A stretch of 64,000 nucleotides of DNA from Sulfurimonas sp. (GTDB taxonomy: Bacteria > Campylobacterota > Campylobacteria > Campylobacterales > Sulfurimonadaceae). The translations under genes were made by a program, and so were the position numbers. Below are positions 25,993-35,424 of this stretch, one piece after another. The DNA lies in contig NZ_CP093396.1 of the NCBI RefSeq assembly GCF_029027405.1, positions 2,057,497 to 2,121,496 on the forward strand, given 5' to 3'. Numbering within the stretch: position 1 is the first letter of the stretch; each line of letters opens with the position of its first letter. The notes below the pieces were generated by a model that had not been told where the DNA came from, searched no databases, and saw only the letters and a list, made by a program, of their open reading frames with translations.

Positions 25993-28236
25993 TTAAAATC
26001 TCTGTCCCATTGTAAATTCAAATGAAGAAGTTCTATCTCCTGGTTGTACATTAAGTGGTCTTGCAAACATAAGTTGAACTGGTCCAACCGGAGAGAACCA
26101 CTCTAATCCTAGTCCATAACCACCGCGAGAAAATTCACTTAAAGACTCACCTCCAATTAACCCCCAGTCAAAAAAAGCAACTAATCGCATCTTAGCTTTT
26201 GGAACAAGTGGTAAAGAAAGTTCAAAGTTATTTGAAAAGGTTTGAGTACCACCGATTAGTCTATCTTTACCATCACTCTCTTTTATTCTCGGAGAGATAG
26301 AGTAAGATTCATAACCTCTTACACTCCCAAGACCACCCATATAAAATCTCTCAGCAATTGGAAGATAACCTGTATCTGCAGCAAAGTAAAACCTAGCCTT
26401 GTATCTAAAAATAGCATCAAAGCCTATATAATCTTCAAGGCCATTATATTTTCCAAAAGTTGTTCTAGATTTAAAAAAGTTCGCATCTCCGCCAAGACCA
26501 GATTTTTCAAAACTTTGTTTAAAAGCAAAACCCTCTCTTGGTAAATAATAATCATCTGTATTATCAAAATTAGCACTAATAGTAATAGCACTCTTTGCGT
26601 AACTCTCAAAATAATAATTCACTGTGTTATTGTTTTCATCAACACTAAGTACATCATGTAAAGTATAGTCATTCTTTGAGTAATTATATCCCATATATCC
26701 ACTAATACTTCTAGAAAATCTATGTCCAACTCCAACCCCAGTACCTAAAGTACTTACATCATAATCATTATACTCGATATCTGACATATAAACAGAAAAA
26801 TTACCACTAAAGTCACTATCATTTAATCTTGAATTTGAAATATTATAAGAGTAGTTGTTTGTCTTCCCAGAGCGTTCTATTTTAACACCCATGTTTATAC
26901 CTGAACCCCAAATATTTCTATCATTTACAGCTAAAGTAACTAAAAGACCCCCATAACTTCCATATCCACCACCGATTTGAATATTACCAGTTGGTGCTTC
27001 TTTTAACTTAACAACTAAGTCCATAGTAGAGTTGTCTATTCTTTGTTCTTCTATTGTGTTGCCTTCAAAATAACCAAGTCTACCAAGAGAATTTCTTGAA
27101 TCTTTTAAATCAGTAAGAGAATACATATCTCCTGGACCTAAATATAACTCTCTTCTTACAATTCTATCTAGTGTTCTTGTATTTCCAGAGATTACTACAT
27201 TTCTTATTTTTACTTTATCACCAGGTGTAATTTTAAAAATAACTTCGACGGTTTGGTCTTTTTTATTTTTTCTTAAATCTGGTGTTACTTGAACAAAGGC
27301 ATAACTTAAATCTGCTATAAGAGTTTTGATTTTTTGTGCATCATCACGAAATGTTTTTATATTAAAAGGTTCACCTTTTTCTAACTCAATAATTTCTCGT
27401 ATTTTTTTATCATCTACAACTTCATCTACTTGGTGCAAAGAAATTTTACTTATGGTATAAACTTCCCCTTCTTCTATTTGATAACTCATTTGAGCTGTGT
27501 AGTGATCAAAATTTACCCTAACAAAAGGCTCATCAACAGTAGCATCTAAATATCCATGTTGCATATACATATCACGAATTCTAAGAGGGTCATATGCTAA
27601 ATCAGAAAGTTTCATATCTCCACTATTTCGCCCCCAAAGCCAACCCATAAATTGATGTTCTTTATTTGCTATGACTTCATCAAATATATCTACATCTAAA
27701 TTTTTAACACCGCTATACTCAAGATTTTCAATAATTATTTCTTCACCTTCATTTGCGATAAATATGATTTTTATACTTCCATTATCAAGGTGTTCTTCTT
27801 TTATCTCTACAACACTATCAATCTTTCCATCTTGAGAGATTGCTTCTATAATTCTTTTTTTTGCAGCAAGTAGCTTCTTTTTATCATAGAGTGAACCTTT
27901 TTTTATTTGGATAACACTATCTAAGATATCTTTATCGTTTTCTTTCCAACCCTCTAACTCAACTTTAGAGATAATAGCTTTTTCTTTAAAATGAAAAGTT
28001 AAATTTCCAGCATTAAACTCAATCCAAATATCAGTAAAATATCCCTGTTTAAAATACTTTTTTATTGCTTTATCTAAAATCTTTTCATTAATGTTGTCAT
28101 TGACTTCAAAATCTAACATTCTTAATGCAACAGGCTTTGATATGTGTACCATGCCCTCATAACTTATTGATTTAATTGTTATTGCAGATAAATTGATACT
28201 TAATAGTATTAGCAAAATTGCTAAAAAATTTCTCAT
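25993..28236 (-). CDS. bamA: BamA, outer-membrane protein assembly factor
   Basis: The 747-residue protein has a signal peptide (about 1-18), about five POTRA repeats (to about residue 400) and an Omp85 16-strand barrel. The barrel contains the conserved loop sequence in MGGLGSVRGYE and ends FEFTMGQRF with a terminal Phe. BamA inserts barrel proteins such as the porin and autotransporter in this window. It is divergent from tyrA. Confidence 0.95.
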   Translation of the reverse strand: MRNFLAILLILLSINLSAITIKSISYEGMVHISKPVALRMLDFEVNDNINEKILDKAIKKYFKQGYFTDIWIEFNAGNLTFHFKEKAIISKVELEGWKENDKDILDSVIQIKKGSLYDKKKLLAAKKRIIEAISQDGKIDSVVEIKEEHLDNGSIKIIFIANEGEEIIIENLEYSGVKNLDVDIFDEVIANKEHQFMGWLWGRNSGDMKLSDLAYDPLRIRDMYMQHGYLDATVDEPFVRVNFDHYTAQMSYQIEEGEVYTISKISLHQVDEVVDDKKIREIIELEKGEPFNIKTFRDDAQKIKTLIADLSYAFVQVTPDLRKNKKDQTVEVIFKITPGDKVKIRNVVISGNTRTLDRIVRRELYLGPGDMYSLTDLKDSRNSLGRLGYFEGNTIEEQRIDNSTMDLVVKLKEAPTGNIQIGGGYGSYGGLLVTLAVNDRNIWGSGINMGVKIERSGKTNNYSYNISNSRLNDSDFSGNFSVYMSDIEYNDYDVSTLGTGVGVGHRFSRSISGYMGYNYSKNDYTLHDVLSVDENNNTVNYYFESYAKSAITISANFDNTDDYYLPREGFAFKQSFEKSGLGGDANFFKSRTTFGKYNGLEDYIGFDAIFRYKARFYFAADTGYLPIAERFYMGGLGSVRGYESYSISPRIKESDGKDRLIGGTQTFSNNFELSLPLVPKAKMRLVAFFDWGLIGGESLSEFSRGGYGLGLEWFSPVGPVQLMFARPLNVQPGDRTSSFEFTMGQRF

Positions 28237-28334
28237 TAAAATTCCATAGTTATAAAATAGAAAAAGATTTTACCTTTATTAGGGTTAATTTGAAGTAAAC
28301 TATGTATAATTCATATTAAAAAATAAGAAGAGAT

Positions 28335-29165
28335 ATGAATATAGCAATTGTTGGACTTGGACTTATGGGTGGCTCACTTGCTTTGAGTCTGAAAAAATTA
28401 AACTTTATAGATGAAGTTGTAGGTAGTGACCACAATAAAAAACACCAAAAAGAGGCTATAAAATTAGGTCTTGTTAGTAAAATCATCAGCATTGAAGATA
28501 CAAAGAATTATGATGTTATCTTTTTAGCGATACCTGTTGATGGTGTTATTTCTGTACTTCACAACTTAAAAGATGTTGATGAAAATCTTACTATCATAGA
28601 CTTAGGTAGTACAAAATCTAAAATAATTTCTTCTATTCCATCTTCCATACGAAAAAACTTTGTTGGTGCACACCCAATGACAGGAACAGAATACTTTGGA
28701 CCTTCAGCAGCTGTTGATGGACTATATCAGGATCAAGTTGTTGTTCTATGTGATTTAGAAAAAAGTGGAGAGCATCAACAACAGGTAAGTAAAAAAATCT
28801 TTAAATCTCTTGGCATGAAAAAATACTTTATGAAAGCTAGTGAACATGACCGTCATGCCGCTATTATCTCACATATGCCTCATGCTATTTCTTACTCAAT
28901 TGCAAATACTATTATGAAACAAGAAAAGAAAGATAACATCTTAGCTCTTGCAGCTGGTGGATTTCGTTCAATGAGTCGCTTAGCAAAGAGTTCACCAAAT
29001 ATGTGGGAAGATATATTTAGACAAAATAAAAACGATTTACTTGAAGCAATTACTCTTTTTCAGACAGAATTAACAGGTCTTAAAAAAGCAATTGAAAATG
29101 ATGAATGGGAAAAAGTTCATCAAGAGATGGAATATGCTAATAAACTTCATGATATCTTAGACTAG
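28335..29165 (+). CDS. tyrA: Prephenate dehydrogenase
   Basis: The 276-residue protein starts with the NAD-binding motif VGLGLMGGS. It contains GAHPMTGTE with the catalytic-site His and the helical dimer region HAAIISHMPHAISY. It makes 4-hydroxyphenylpyruvate for tyrosine synthesis. AAGAAG precedes the ATG. It overlaps the convergent batD by 4 bases. Confidence 0.93.
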   Translation: MNIAIVGLGLMGGSLALSLKKLNFIDEVVGSDHNKKHQKEAIKLGLVSKIISIEDTKNYDVIFLAIPVDGVISVLHNLKDVDENLTIIDLGSTKSKIISSIPSSIRKNFVGAHPMTGTEYFGPSAAVDGLYQDQVVVLCDLEKSGEHQQQVSKKIFKSLGMKKYFMKASEHDRHAAIISHMPHAISYSIANTIMKQEKKDNILALAAGGFRSMSRLAKSSPNMWEDIFRQNKNDLLEAITLFQTELTGLKKAIENDEWEKVHQEMEYANKLHDILD

Positions 29166-30577
29166 GAAATATCGTACCTTTTAATTAACTCTTTTAATAG
29201 TTTTTTATCTACTTCTATTTTAGCATCTTCATAAATATTTTTTTCTAAAATATCCATCATATTTTTAACATCTTCATTATTTTTAAATGGAAGAAATTTT
29301 ACTAAAAGTATTTTTGGCTCTTTTACAGATACTACCTGTTTTTTTTGTTTAAATTTATATGATTTTAACAACATTATTAAAGCACCAGATGCCATACCTA
29401 CTACAAAAATAAGGATAAACCAATAGTCTGATATAGCTTTTTTATTTATTTTTATAACTTTTTCTTTTACCTCTTCTTTTTTTATAGTAAGTTTTTCTTT
29501 TATTTTAGAATTTTTTACCTTTATATTTATAGCTTGAGTTGAAATAGTTTGTATTTGCTTTGTTTGAGGATTAAAAAATTTCAGGGTAAAAGGTTTAATT
29601 ATAAAATTATTTTCTCCAACAAAAACTATTTCTTGAGTTAAAACATTATCTTTAATAACTATTTTTTCATCAAATATATTTATCTCGTCTATGTATGGCT
29701 TAAAACTTTTTATATCTTCTAAATTGCCATTTCCTTCTACTTTAAGACTAAGGTTTATTGCTTCATTTGAATTAATCTCAGTTTTATCAACACTAGCACT
29801 AATACTGAAATCTCCTACTAAACTAGCTCCGCTTGGTAACTTTTTCACATATATATTTAACTCATTTGAGAAGTAGGTTTTCCACTTTATTTTTGGTATC
29901 CATGATCCCCAACTATCACGTGTATGAGATCTAGAAGCTATTCGCATCTGTGCTGAAGTTATTTTTAACTGCCCGTCTCTTTGTGCTGCTATTTTATATG
30001 TTATTTTTGTTATTGAATATTTTTTACCTTGGCTTCTTGTAGGTTGTGATTCACTTTTTATCCAAAAACCTTTTAACTTAGGAGGTGTAAATTTACTATC
30101 AATAGCCTCAGCATCTTTTTTTTGTTTTAACAGTAAACTAACTTCAAAAGCTTCACCAACAAAAACTTCTTTTTTTGAACTCTCTAAAATTAAAATAAAA
30201 TCGGCATCTTTGTTAGCTAGAATTTTTCTTACATTAACCTCAACTTTATTACTTTTTTGTATTTTTCCATCTATATCTACTTCCATTGGTTCAATCACAC
30301 AACTTTTTTGAGGAATAAACTTATAGCTTAATATATTGCTTCTTGTGACACTGCCATTAATCATCTCGATAGATGTTTGAGAAGATGTAGAGATAACATT
30401 AACCCCACAAAGAGAGTTTATAATTGGTCTTGTAATATCAGATCCTGATAGATGCAAAGAGTATGTTACCATTTCCCCTATTTCAACATTTTTAGCATCT
30501 ACACTTGCTCTAACATTAGCAAATACAACTGTATGCGTTATTAATAATATAAAAATTATTTTACCAAGGTTTTTCAT
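29162..30577 (-). CDS. batD: BatD-family protein, set 1
   Basis: I chose the ATG at 30577 because the product then begins MKNLGKIIFILLI, parallel to the start of the second BatD (MKKNLGKVVLILLI). A signal peptide follows. The protein (471 residues) has BatD-type immunoglobulin-like beta domains, one membrane helix near residues 408-430 (SDYWFILIFVVGMASGALIML) and a cytoplasmic tail. It overlaps the batB stop codon by 17 bases. Bat proteins are linked to aerotolerance and envelope stress in other bacteria; their biochemical role is unclear. Confidence 0.85.
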   Translation of the reverse strand: MKNLGKIIFILLITHTVVFANVRASVDAKNVEIGEMVTYSLHLSGSDITRPIINSLCGVNVISTSSQTSIEMINGSVTRSNILSYKFIPQKSCVIEPMEVDIDGKIQKSNKVEVNVRKILANKDADFILILESSKKEVFVGEAFEVSLLLKQKKDAEAIDSKFTPPKLKGFWIKSESQPTRSQGKKYSITKITYKIAAQRDGQLKITSAQMRIASRSHTRDSWGSWIPKIKWKTYFSNELNIYVKKLPSGASLVGDFSISASVDKTEINSNEAINLSLKVEGNGNLEDIKSFKPYIDEINIFDEKIVIKDNVLTQEIVFVGENNFIIKPFTLKFFNPQTKQIQTISTQAINIKVKNSKIKEKLTIKKEEVKEKVIKINKKAISDYWFILIFVVGMASGALIMLLKSYKFKQKKQVVSVKEPKILLVKFLPFKNNEDVKNMMDILEKNIYEDAKIEVDKKLLKELIKRYDIS

Positions 30578-32417
30578 TATCTCTTGCCTCATTAGGTTTT
30601 TCTTTATTTAGTTTATACATGTAAGTATTTTTTTGCAGATTAATCTCGTTTAACCATTTTGCCTCTTCTGCATCACTCATTTTTGATTTTGAAGTATTTT
30701 GAGCTTTACCTGATGACTTATCATCTTTTTTATCTTTATCTTTTTCTAACTTATCAAGTTTTTGTTTCTCTCGTTCTTCTTGTTTCGCTTTATCATTTTG
30801 TTCTTTTTGAGAATCTTTTTCCTCTTTATTCTTCATATCATCAGATTTTTGTTTTTTATCTTTTGAGTCTTTTGATTTAGAGCTATCTTCATCTTTTTTA
30901 TTTTTATCTTTTTCTTTTGAGTCTTTATCTCCATTCTTATCTTTTTTATTCATCTTTTCATTACCATCTTTATCTTCTTTTTTACCTTCTTTATCTCCGC
31001 CTTCTTGTGCTTCTTCTTTTTTCTTTTTTATTCTTTTTTTTACTTCTTCCAAATTTTTTTTAATATTATCATCCTCTACTAATTTTAAAGATTGTTCATA
31101 ATATTTTTTTGCTTTTTCTAAATTATCTTGTTTTCCTTGCTTAGCATGTGCATTACCTAAATTAGCAAACTTCATAGCTTTATATTTATCTTTTTGAAAT
31201 ATTACTTTTTCATACAACTTTACAGCTTCTTTATATTTTTTTTGTTTATAAAAAGCATTACCTGCATTAAAATAACTATGTGGGTCTTGCGATTTATTCG
31301 CATACTCCTCATAAATAGATGCTGACTTTTTATAATCACCCTTTTCATAAGCTTTTTTAGCATCTCTAAGTTGCATAAAATCCATCAACCCTGCCCTAGC
31401 ATCTATAGATGCTAACATAAAGAAAAGAAGTGCCAATCCACTAGCAGATGAGTTATTTATTTTTCTACCTATTGAACTAGTCGCAATTAGCAATAGTAAA
31501 AGTGACATAGCCAAAGGATAATAAAAAAGAGGTATATATTTATGAATCTCTTCACTTTTTAACTCTTTTGTACTGCTTATACTTTTTATCTCTTTTAGCA
31601 TTGTCATAATATCTCTGTTTGAAGTTGTATTAGCTATATATACACCACCAGTTTTAACAGCTAAATCTGCTATATTTTCATTTAATCTTGATACTAAAAT
31701 ATCTCCATTATGTTTTATGAAAGTTCCATCTCGAAGTTTTATAGGTGCACCTTTACTTGTGCCTATTGCCAAAACAAAAACAACAATATTATTTTCCTTT
31801 GCAAATGATATTTCATCTGAAAAATCATCTGCATCTCCACCATCACTTAAAATTAAAAGATACTTTTGCATTTTACTTTTTGATGATAATGCAAAAGTTT
31901 CTAAGATGGAAAAAAAGTCTGTTCCTTTTTCTGTTATGGAAGTCGTGTCTAGTTGAGTTAGTAAAAAAGAAACTGCTTTTGTATCAAAACTAAGAGGAGA
32001 GACTAGGTAAGAATTTTTTGCAAATGCCATTAAACCAACTCTTTGATTTGTAGAATATTTTAGTAGTGTCAATGCTTTTTGTTTTGCTAAATTTAAACGA
32101 TTTGGATAAACATCCTCAGCAAGCATAGAGTCTGAAATATCAAAAGCAATCATAATATCTGAACTTTTAGCTTTTACTAGAACCTTACCATCATCTATTA
32201 CTGGTTGTGCTAAAGCGATGATGATAAAAAATCCCATAAGAAAAAAGAGTGCGTTTCTTGCACGGATGCTTAAAGTATTTGCACTAACTCTAAGCTTATC
32301 CATAACTTCTTTACTAAAAAAATGAGCCTCGCTCTCCTTTTGTCTAAGTAAAATAAAAAATAAAATAAAAAGAGGTGGCAACATATAGTATAAAAATTCA
32401 GGATGTAAAAAACTCAT
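30561..32417 (-). CDS. batB: BatB-type von Willebrand factor A protein with TPR domain, set 1
   Basis: The 618-residue protein has two N-terminal membrane helices and a VWA domain with MIDAS motif DISDSM around residue 92. Another membrane helix (about 300-318) and a hydrophobic stretch follow, then TPR repeats (about 350-465). A very charged Lys/Glu/Asp/Ser low-complexity segment of about 120 residues leads to a tail ending NEKPW. This is a BatB-BatC fusion. Its start overlaps the batA stop (TAATG). Confidence 0.88.
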   Translation of the reverse strand: MSFLHPEFLYYMLPPLFILFFILLRQKESEAHFFSKEVMDKLRVSANTLSIRARNALFFLMGFFIIIALAQPVIDDGKVLVKAKSSDIMIAFDISDSMLAEDVYPNRLNLAKQKALTLLKYSTNQRVGLMAFAKNSYLVSPLSFDTKAVSFLLTQLDTTSITEKGTDFFSILETFALSSKSKMQKYLLILSDGGDADDFSDEISFAKENNIVVFVLAIGTSKGAPIKLRDGTFIKHNGDILVSRLNENIADLAVKTGGVYIANTTSNRDIMTMLKEIKSISSTKELKSEEIHKYIPLFYYPLAMSLLLLLIATSSIGRKINNSSASGLALLFFMLASIDARAGLMDFMQLRDAKKAYEKGDYKKSASIYEEYANKSQDPHSYFNAGNAFYKQKKYKEAVKLYEKVIFQKDKYKAMKFANLGNAHAKQGKQDNLEKAKKYYEQSLKLVEDDNIKKNLEEVKKRIKKKKEEAQEGGDKEGKKEDKDGNEKMNKKDKNGDKDSKEKDKNKKDEDSSKSKDSKDKKQKSDDMKNKEEKDSQKEQNDKAKQEEREKQKLDKLEKDKDKKDDKSSGKAQNTSKSKMSDAEEAKWLNEINLQKNTYMYKLNKEKPNEARDNEKPW

Positions 32418-33346
32418 TAAACACTCCCTCTTTTATTTCTCAAATATACATAAAGCATCAAAGATAATAAAGATAAAAATAAAGGATATGTGTAGTAATA
32501 TTTAATATATGAAAAAGTTTGAGCTTGAATTTTTGACTTTTCAAGCTTATCTATCATGGCATATACTTCTTCTAGCTCCATCGCACTAGATGCTCCAAAT
32601 GCTTTTCCACCAGTTTTTTCAGCAATATTCAGTAAAACTTCCCTATTATATTCATGCGGCATACCTATTCCAATAGGGTAAACTTTGATCCCCTCTTTTA
32701 TTGCCATTTCTAGCGCTACATCAAGTGGAATTTTATCTATGCTTGGTGTTGAGTCTCCATCAGTGAGTAAAATAGCTACCTTACTTTTAGACTCACTCAT
32801 CTTTAAAAGGTTTACACCTTGAGCTAAAGAAGTGTAAAGTGCTGTATATTTTTCTGCCATTCCAATATAGAGTTGAGAAAGAATTTTATTTAAAATATTA
32901 GCATCATAAGTTAGAGGAGATGCTATAAAAGAGTATGATCCAAAAACAACCAAACCTATGTTGTCATTTTGTCTTGCTTTAATGAACTTACTAACTATAT
33001 CTATAACAACATCAAATCTTGATAGATTCGGATTAACTACATCAAAACCTTTAATTCCCATAGAGTGGGATGCATCTAAAATAAGTGCTATTTCATAACC
33101 ATCTTTTGGTTCTAACTCATAAGGCTCATCTTTTACAGGTGACATCAAAGCTACAACTAACATAACTACTCCAAGCCATTTTAAAAAGAATAAAAGCTTA
33201 GATGCTGATACACTAGAGTTCACAAAATCTTTTGTATGAGGAAAATATAGTGATGGCAATTTCATCTTGCAATATTTTGCACAAATCATAAAGATTAAAA
33301 TTATTAGAAGAAGAAAAGGAAACTCAAAGTAAAGTCCATCAAACAT
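32417..33346 (-). CDS. batA: BatA-type von Willebrand factor A membrane protein, set 1
   Basis: I chose the ATG at 33346, which has AAAGGT upstream and gives MFDGLYFEFP, as usual for BatA; the longer frame would need a TTG at 33370. The protein has 309 residues, two N-terminal membrane helices, a VWA domain with MIDAS DASHSM and ILLTDGDS, and a C-terminal membrane helix. It overlaps the small membrane gene upstream by 8 bases. It probably acts with MoxR, DUF58, BatB and BatD at the inner membrane. Confidence 0.88.
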   Translation of the reverse strand: MFDGLYFEFPFLLLIILIFMICAKYCKMKLPSLYFPHTKDFVNSSVSASKLLFFLKWLGVVMLVVALMSPVKDEPYELEPKDGYEIALILDASHSMGIKGFDVVNPNLSRFDVVIDIVSKFIKARQNDNIGLVVFGSYSFIASPLTYDANILNKILSQLYIGMAEKYTALYTSLAQGVNLLKMSESKSKVAILLTDGDSTPSIDKIPLDVALEMAIKEGIKVYPIGIGMPHEYNREVLLNIAEKTGGKAFGASSAMELEEVYAMIDKLEKSKIQAQTFSYIKYYYTYPLFLSLLSLMLYVYLRNKRGSV

Positions 33347-33743
33347 CAAGCATACCTTTATAAAGTTCAATATAACCTAAAATATCACTATCAAATTCTG
33401 TTACATTTTGTCTATATTTATAAACTTCTAGTCTTTGAACTAAGTCTTCATACATATCTTTATGTCTTAAACTGTCATCTTTAAATACTAATCCTAAAGA
33501 AGTAATCTGATAAGCTGAATTTTTAGTCTCTTTTAGGTCAAGAGCATTAATGATTTTTAAATTCTCTTTTCTCTGATTAAATGCATTTTTTGCCTTTATC
33601 CATTTGTAAATAAGATAAGAAATTACAAGCAAAAGGATAATTACCAAAAAAACAAGAGCCAAAAAATAATACAAAGAATACTCTTGAATTTCTAAAAGTG
33701 GTTTTATATCATGCAACGGAATATCAAAACTTTTTTCTTGCAT
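33339..33743 (-). CDS. Small single-helix membrane protein (DUF4381-like)
   Basis: The 134-residue protein has one membrane helix (about residues 25-48) followed by a cytoplasmic helical domain. This architecture and its place between the DUF58 and BatA genes match the DUF4381-like proteins of MoxR/Bat operons. Its start follows the DUF58 stop directly. Function unknown. Confidence 0.75.
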   Translation of the reverse strand: MQEKSFDIPLHDIKPLLEIQEYSLYYFLALVFLVIILLLVISYLIYKWIKAKNAFNQRKENLKIINALDLKETKNSAYQITSLGLVFKDDSLRHKDMYEDLVQRLEVYKYRQNVTEFDSDILGYIELYKGMLDV

Positions 33744-34574
33744 CTACCTACCCTCAAATAATCGTCTAAGTTCTACACTCTCTTGTGAGTGAGTATATAT
33801 TTTTGTAAATCTAACCTGATCTTTTCTAAAAGTTTCATATAGATTATGGTCATGCATCTTTACTTTTTTTGCATAAGCTTTTACACTAGATGCATTAAAA
33901 TCACCTTCTAGTGTTGCTCCACTTTCTGGGTCAACTAAAGAAGCGAAACCCATCTGAGGTGGATTCTCTTCTAATGTATCTCTAACTATTATAGATATAA
34001 CCTCATGTTTTTTTGCCAAAAGTTTAAAGTTTGGTATCTCAAAAAAATCTCCCATAATTATGATTAAAGATTTTCTTTTTAGTCGTTTATAAAGGGTATC
34101 AGCCACAACTTTAAAATCAACCTTTTTATTTATGGCATCAAAATCTAAAATATCTGATACATTTTTTTGAATTTGATGAAGTTTTTTACTTGGTTTAGTA
34201 TTTGAAATCATTTCATCTGTAAAAATATATGAACTTAATAAGTCACCATTTTTAAGTGTCGAAAAACTCAAAAGTGCTGATATATCAGCAATGGAATCTT
34301 GTTTAAATTTTTTAGAGCCAAAATGAACACTTCCGTTTAAAATAGAAACTAAAACAACATTTAACTCTCTTTCTTCACGAAAGATTTTTATAAATGGTTT
34401 TTGCATTTTAGCTGTGATATTCCAATCAATATGACGAATGTCATCTCCTGGCATATACTCTCGTAACTCTATAAAATCGTAACCTTCACCTTGAAAAATA
34501 GATGGATTGTTTCCAACCATTTCACTAAAAACTTGGCGTCTAGCACGAACTAAAATCTTTTGCAATTTACTCAA
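33744..34574 (-). CDS. DUF58 domain protein
   Basis: The 276-residue soluble protein has the DUF58 signature GDDIRHIDWNITAKMQKPFIK followed by a VWA-like fold without a clear MIDAS. DUF58 proteins are regular partners of MoxR ATPases. Here moxR and this gene are separated by the two-gene zeta-like insert, which is unusual because the two normally adjoin. Confidence 0.9.
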   Translation of the reverse strand: MSKLQKILVRARRQVFSEMVGNNPSIFQGEGYDFIELREYMPGDDIRHIDWNITAKMQKPFIKIFREERELNVVLVSILNGSVHFGSKKFKQDSIADISALLSFSTLKNGDLLSSYIFTDEMISNTKPSKKLHQIQKNVSDILDFDAINKKVDFKVVADTLYKRLKRKSLIIIMGDFFEIPNFKLLAKKHEVISIIVRDTLEENPPQMGFASLVDPESGATLEGDFNASSVKAYAKKVKMHDHNLYETFRKDQVRFTKIYTHSQESVELRRLFEGR

Positions 34575-34579
34575 AATAT

Positions 34580-34798
34580 CTAACCGACCAAAACTTTAAG
34601 TCTCTCTTGCAACTTTCCATTCTCAAAAGGATTTTCCATTGTAATAGTTCCATCAGGAAGCTGATAATATACAACTCCATTTTTACTATACACATTAGGA
34701 ATACCATTTTCAAGGCTTTTTCTTTGAGCTTCTCTTACTGCATTATTTCCTATTTGCTGTATAAGTTCATCTTCTGTTAGCTTTGTGTCTATTGGCAT
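34580..34798 (-). CDS. Small protein paired with the zeta-toxin-like kinase
   Basis: The 72-residue protein is not recognised. It is acidic at the start (LTEDELIQQIGNNAVREAQ) and ends with a beta-rich stretch (VVYYQLPDGTITMENPF). It overlaps the kinase gene by 10 bases and so is translated with it. As an antidote it would be unusual in lying downstream. It could instead be a substrate or unrelated partner. Confidence 0.65.
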   Translation of the reverse strand: MPIDTKLTEDELIQQIGNNAVREAQRKSLENGIPNVYSKNGVVYYQLPDGTITMENPFENGKLQERLKVLVG

Positions 34799-35343
34799 TT
34801 TGTGTCCTTTTTAAATTTAGTATACTTTTCACTATCAAGAACTATCTTATTATCTGCAATTTTTTCAAATATTTCATTTGAATTATAGTAAATACTCCAT
34901 GATGATACTATATCTTTATAAAGAGTACAAAATAGATTTTTACTTCTGTAAAATCTTCTTATTATATCATCTGTTGGAACATTATGCCCACCATTTAACA
35001 CTCTGTTTTTCACTCTACCAATATTTGTTTGAGGTTCTTCTAAGAAAAGATAAATCAGGACAACTTTATAACCTAAATCTTTGGCTCTATTTATATATTT
35101 AACTAAATATTTTCCAGATAAAGTTGTTTCTATCATAAATGATTTTTTAAGCAATAAACTAGAATTAAATTCTTGAAAAAATATCTTTCCAGCTTTAATT
35201 TTATATTTTGTTAGATTATCAGCATCCAACTCTTTTGCAATCTCATCTGCATTTATAAAATAAAAATCATTTTTTTTAGAAAACTCTTTAGCAAAGGTAG
35301 TTTTACCACTTCCGTTTGCTCCTGCTATTATGTATAGAGTCAT
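34789..35343 (-). CDS. Zeta-toxin-like P-loop kinase
   Basis: The 184-residue protein has a Walker A motif AGANGSGKTTFA near residue 7, the INADEIAKEL segment typical of zeta-toxin-like kinases, FMIETTLSG, and the arginine-rich lid GRVKNRV. Some zeta toxins phosphorylate UDP-N-acetylglucosamine and block wall synthesis, but many relatives have other substrates. It sits between moxR (81 bases upstream) and DUF58, with a small overlapping partner downstream. Confidence 0.8.
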   Translation of the reverse strand: MTLYIIAGANGSGKTTFAKEFSKKNDFYFINADEIAKELDADNLTKYKIKAGKIFFQEFNSSLLLKKSFMIETTLSGKYLVKYINRAKDLGYKVVLIYLFLEEPQTNIGRVKNRVLNGGHNVPTDDIIRRFYRSKNLFCTLYKDIVSSWSIYYNSNEIFEKIADNKIVLDSEKYTKFKKDTKCQ

Positions 35344-35424
35344 TTTGTTATCTCCATTTCTTTAAAAGCTCATATACCATTCTGGATAGCTTTGTAAAAC
35401 TCTCTTTTGAAATATAGGTTTCAT

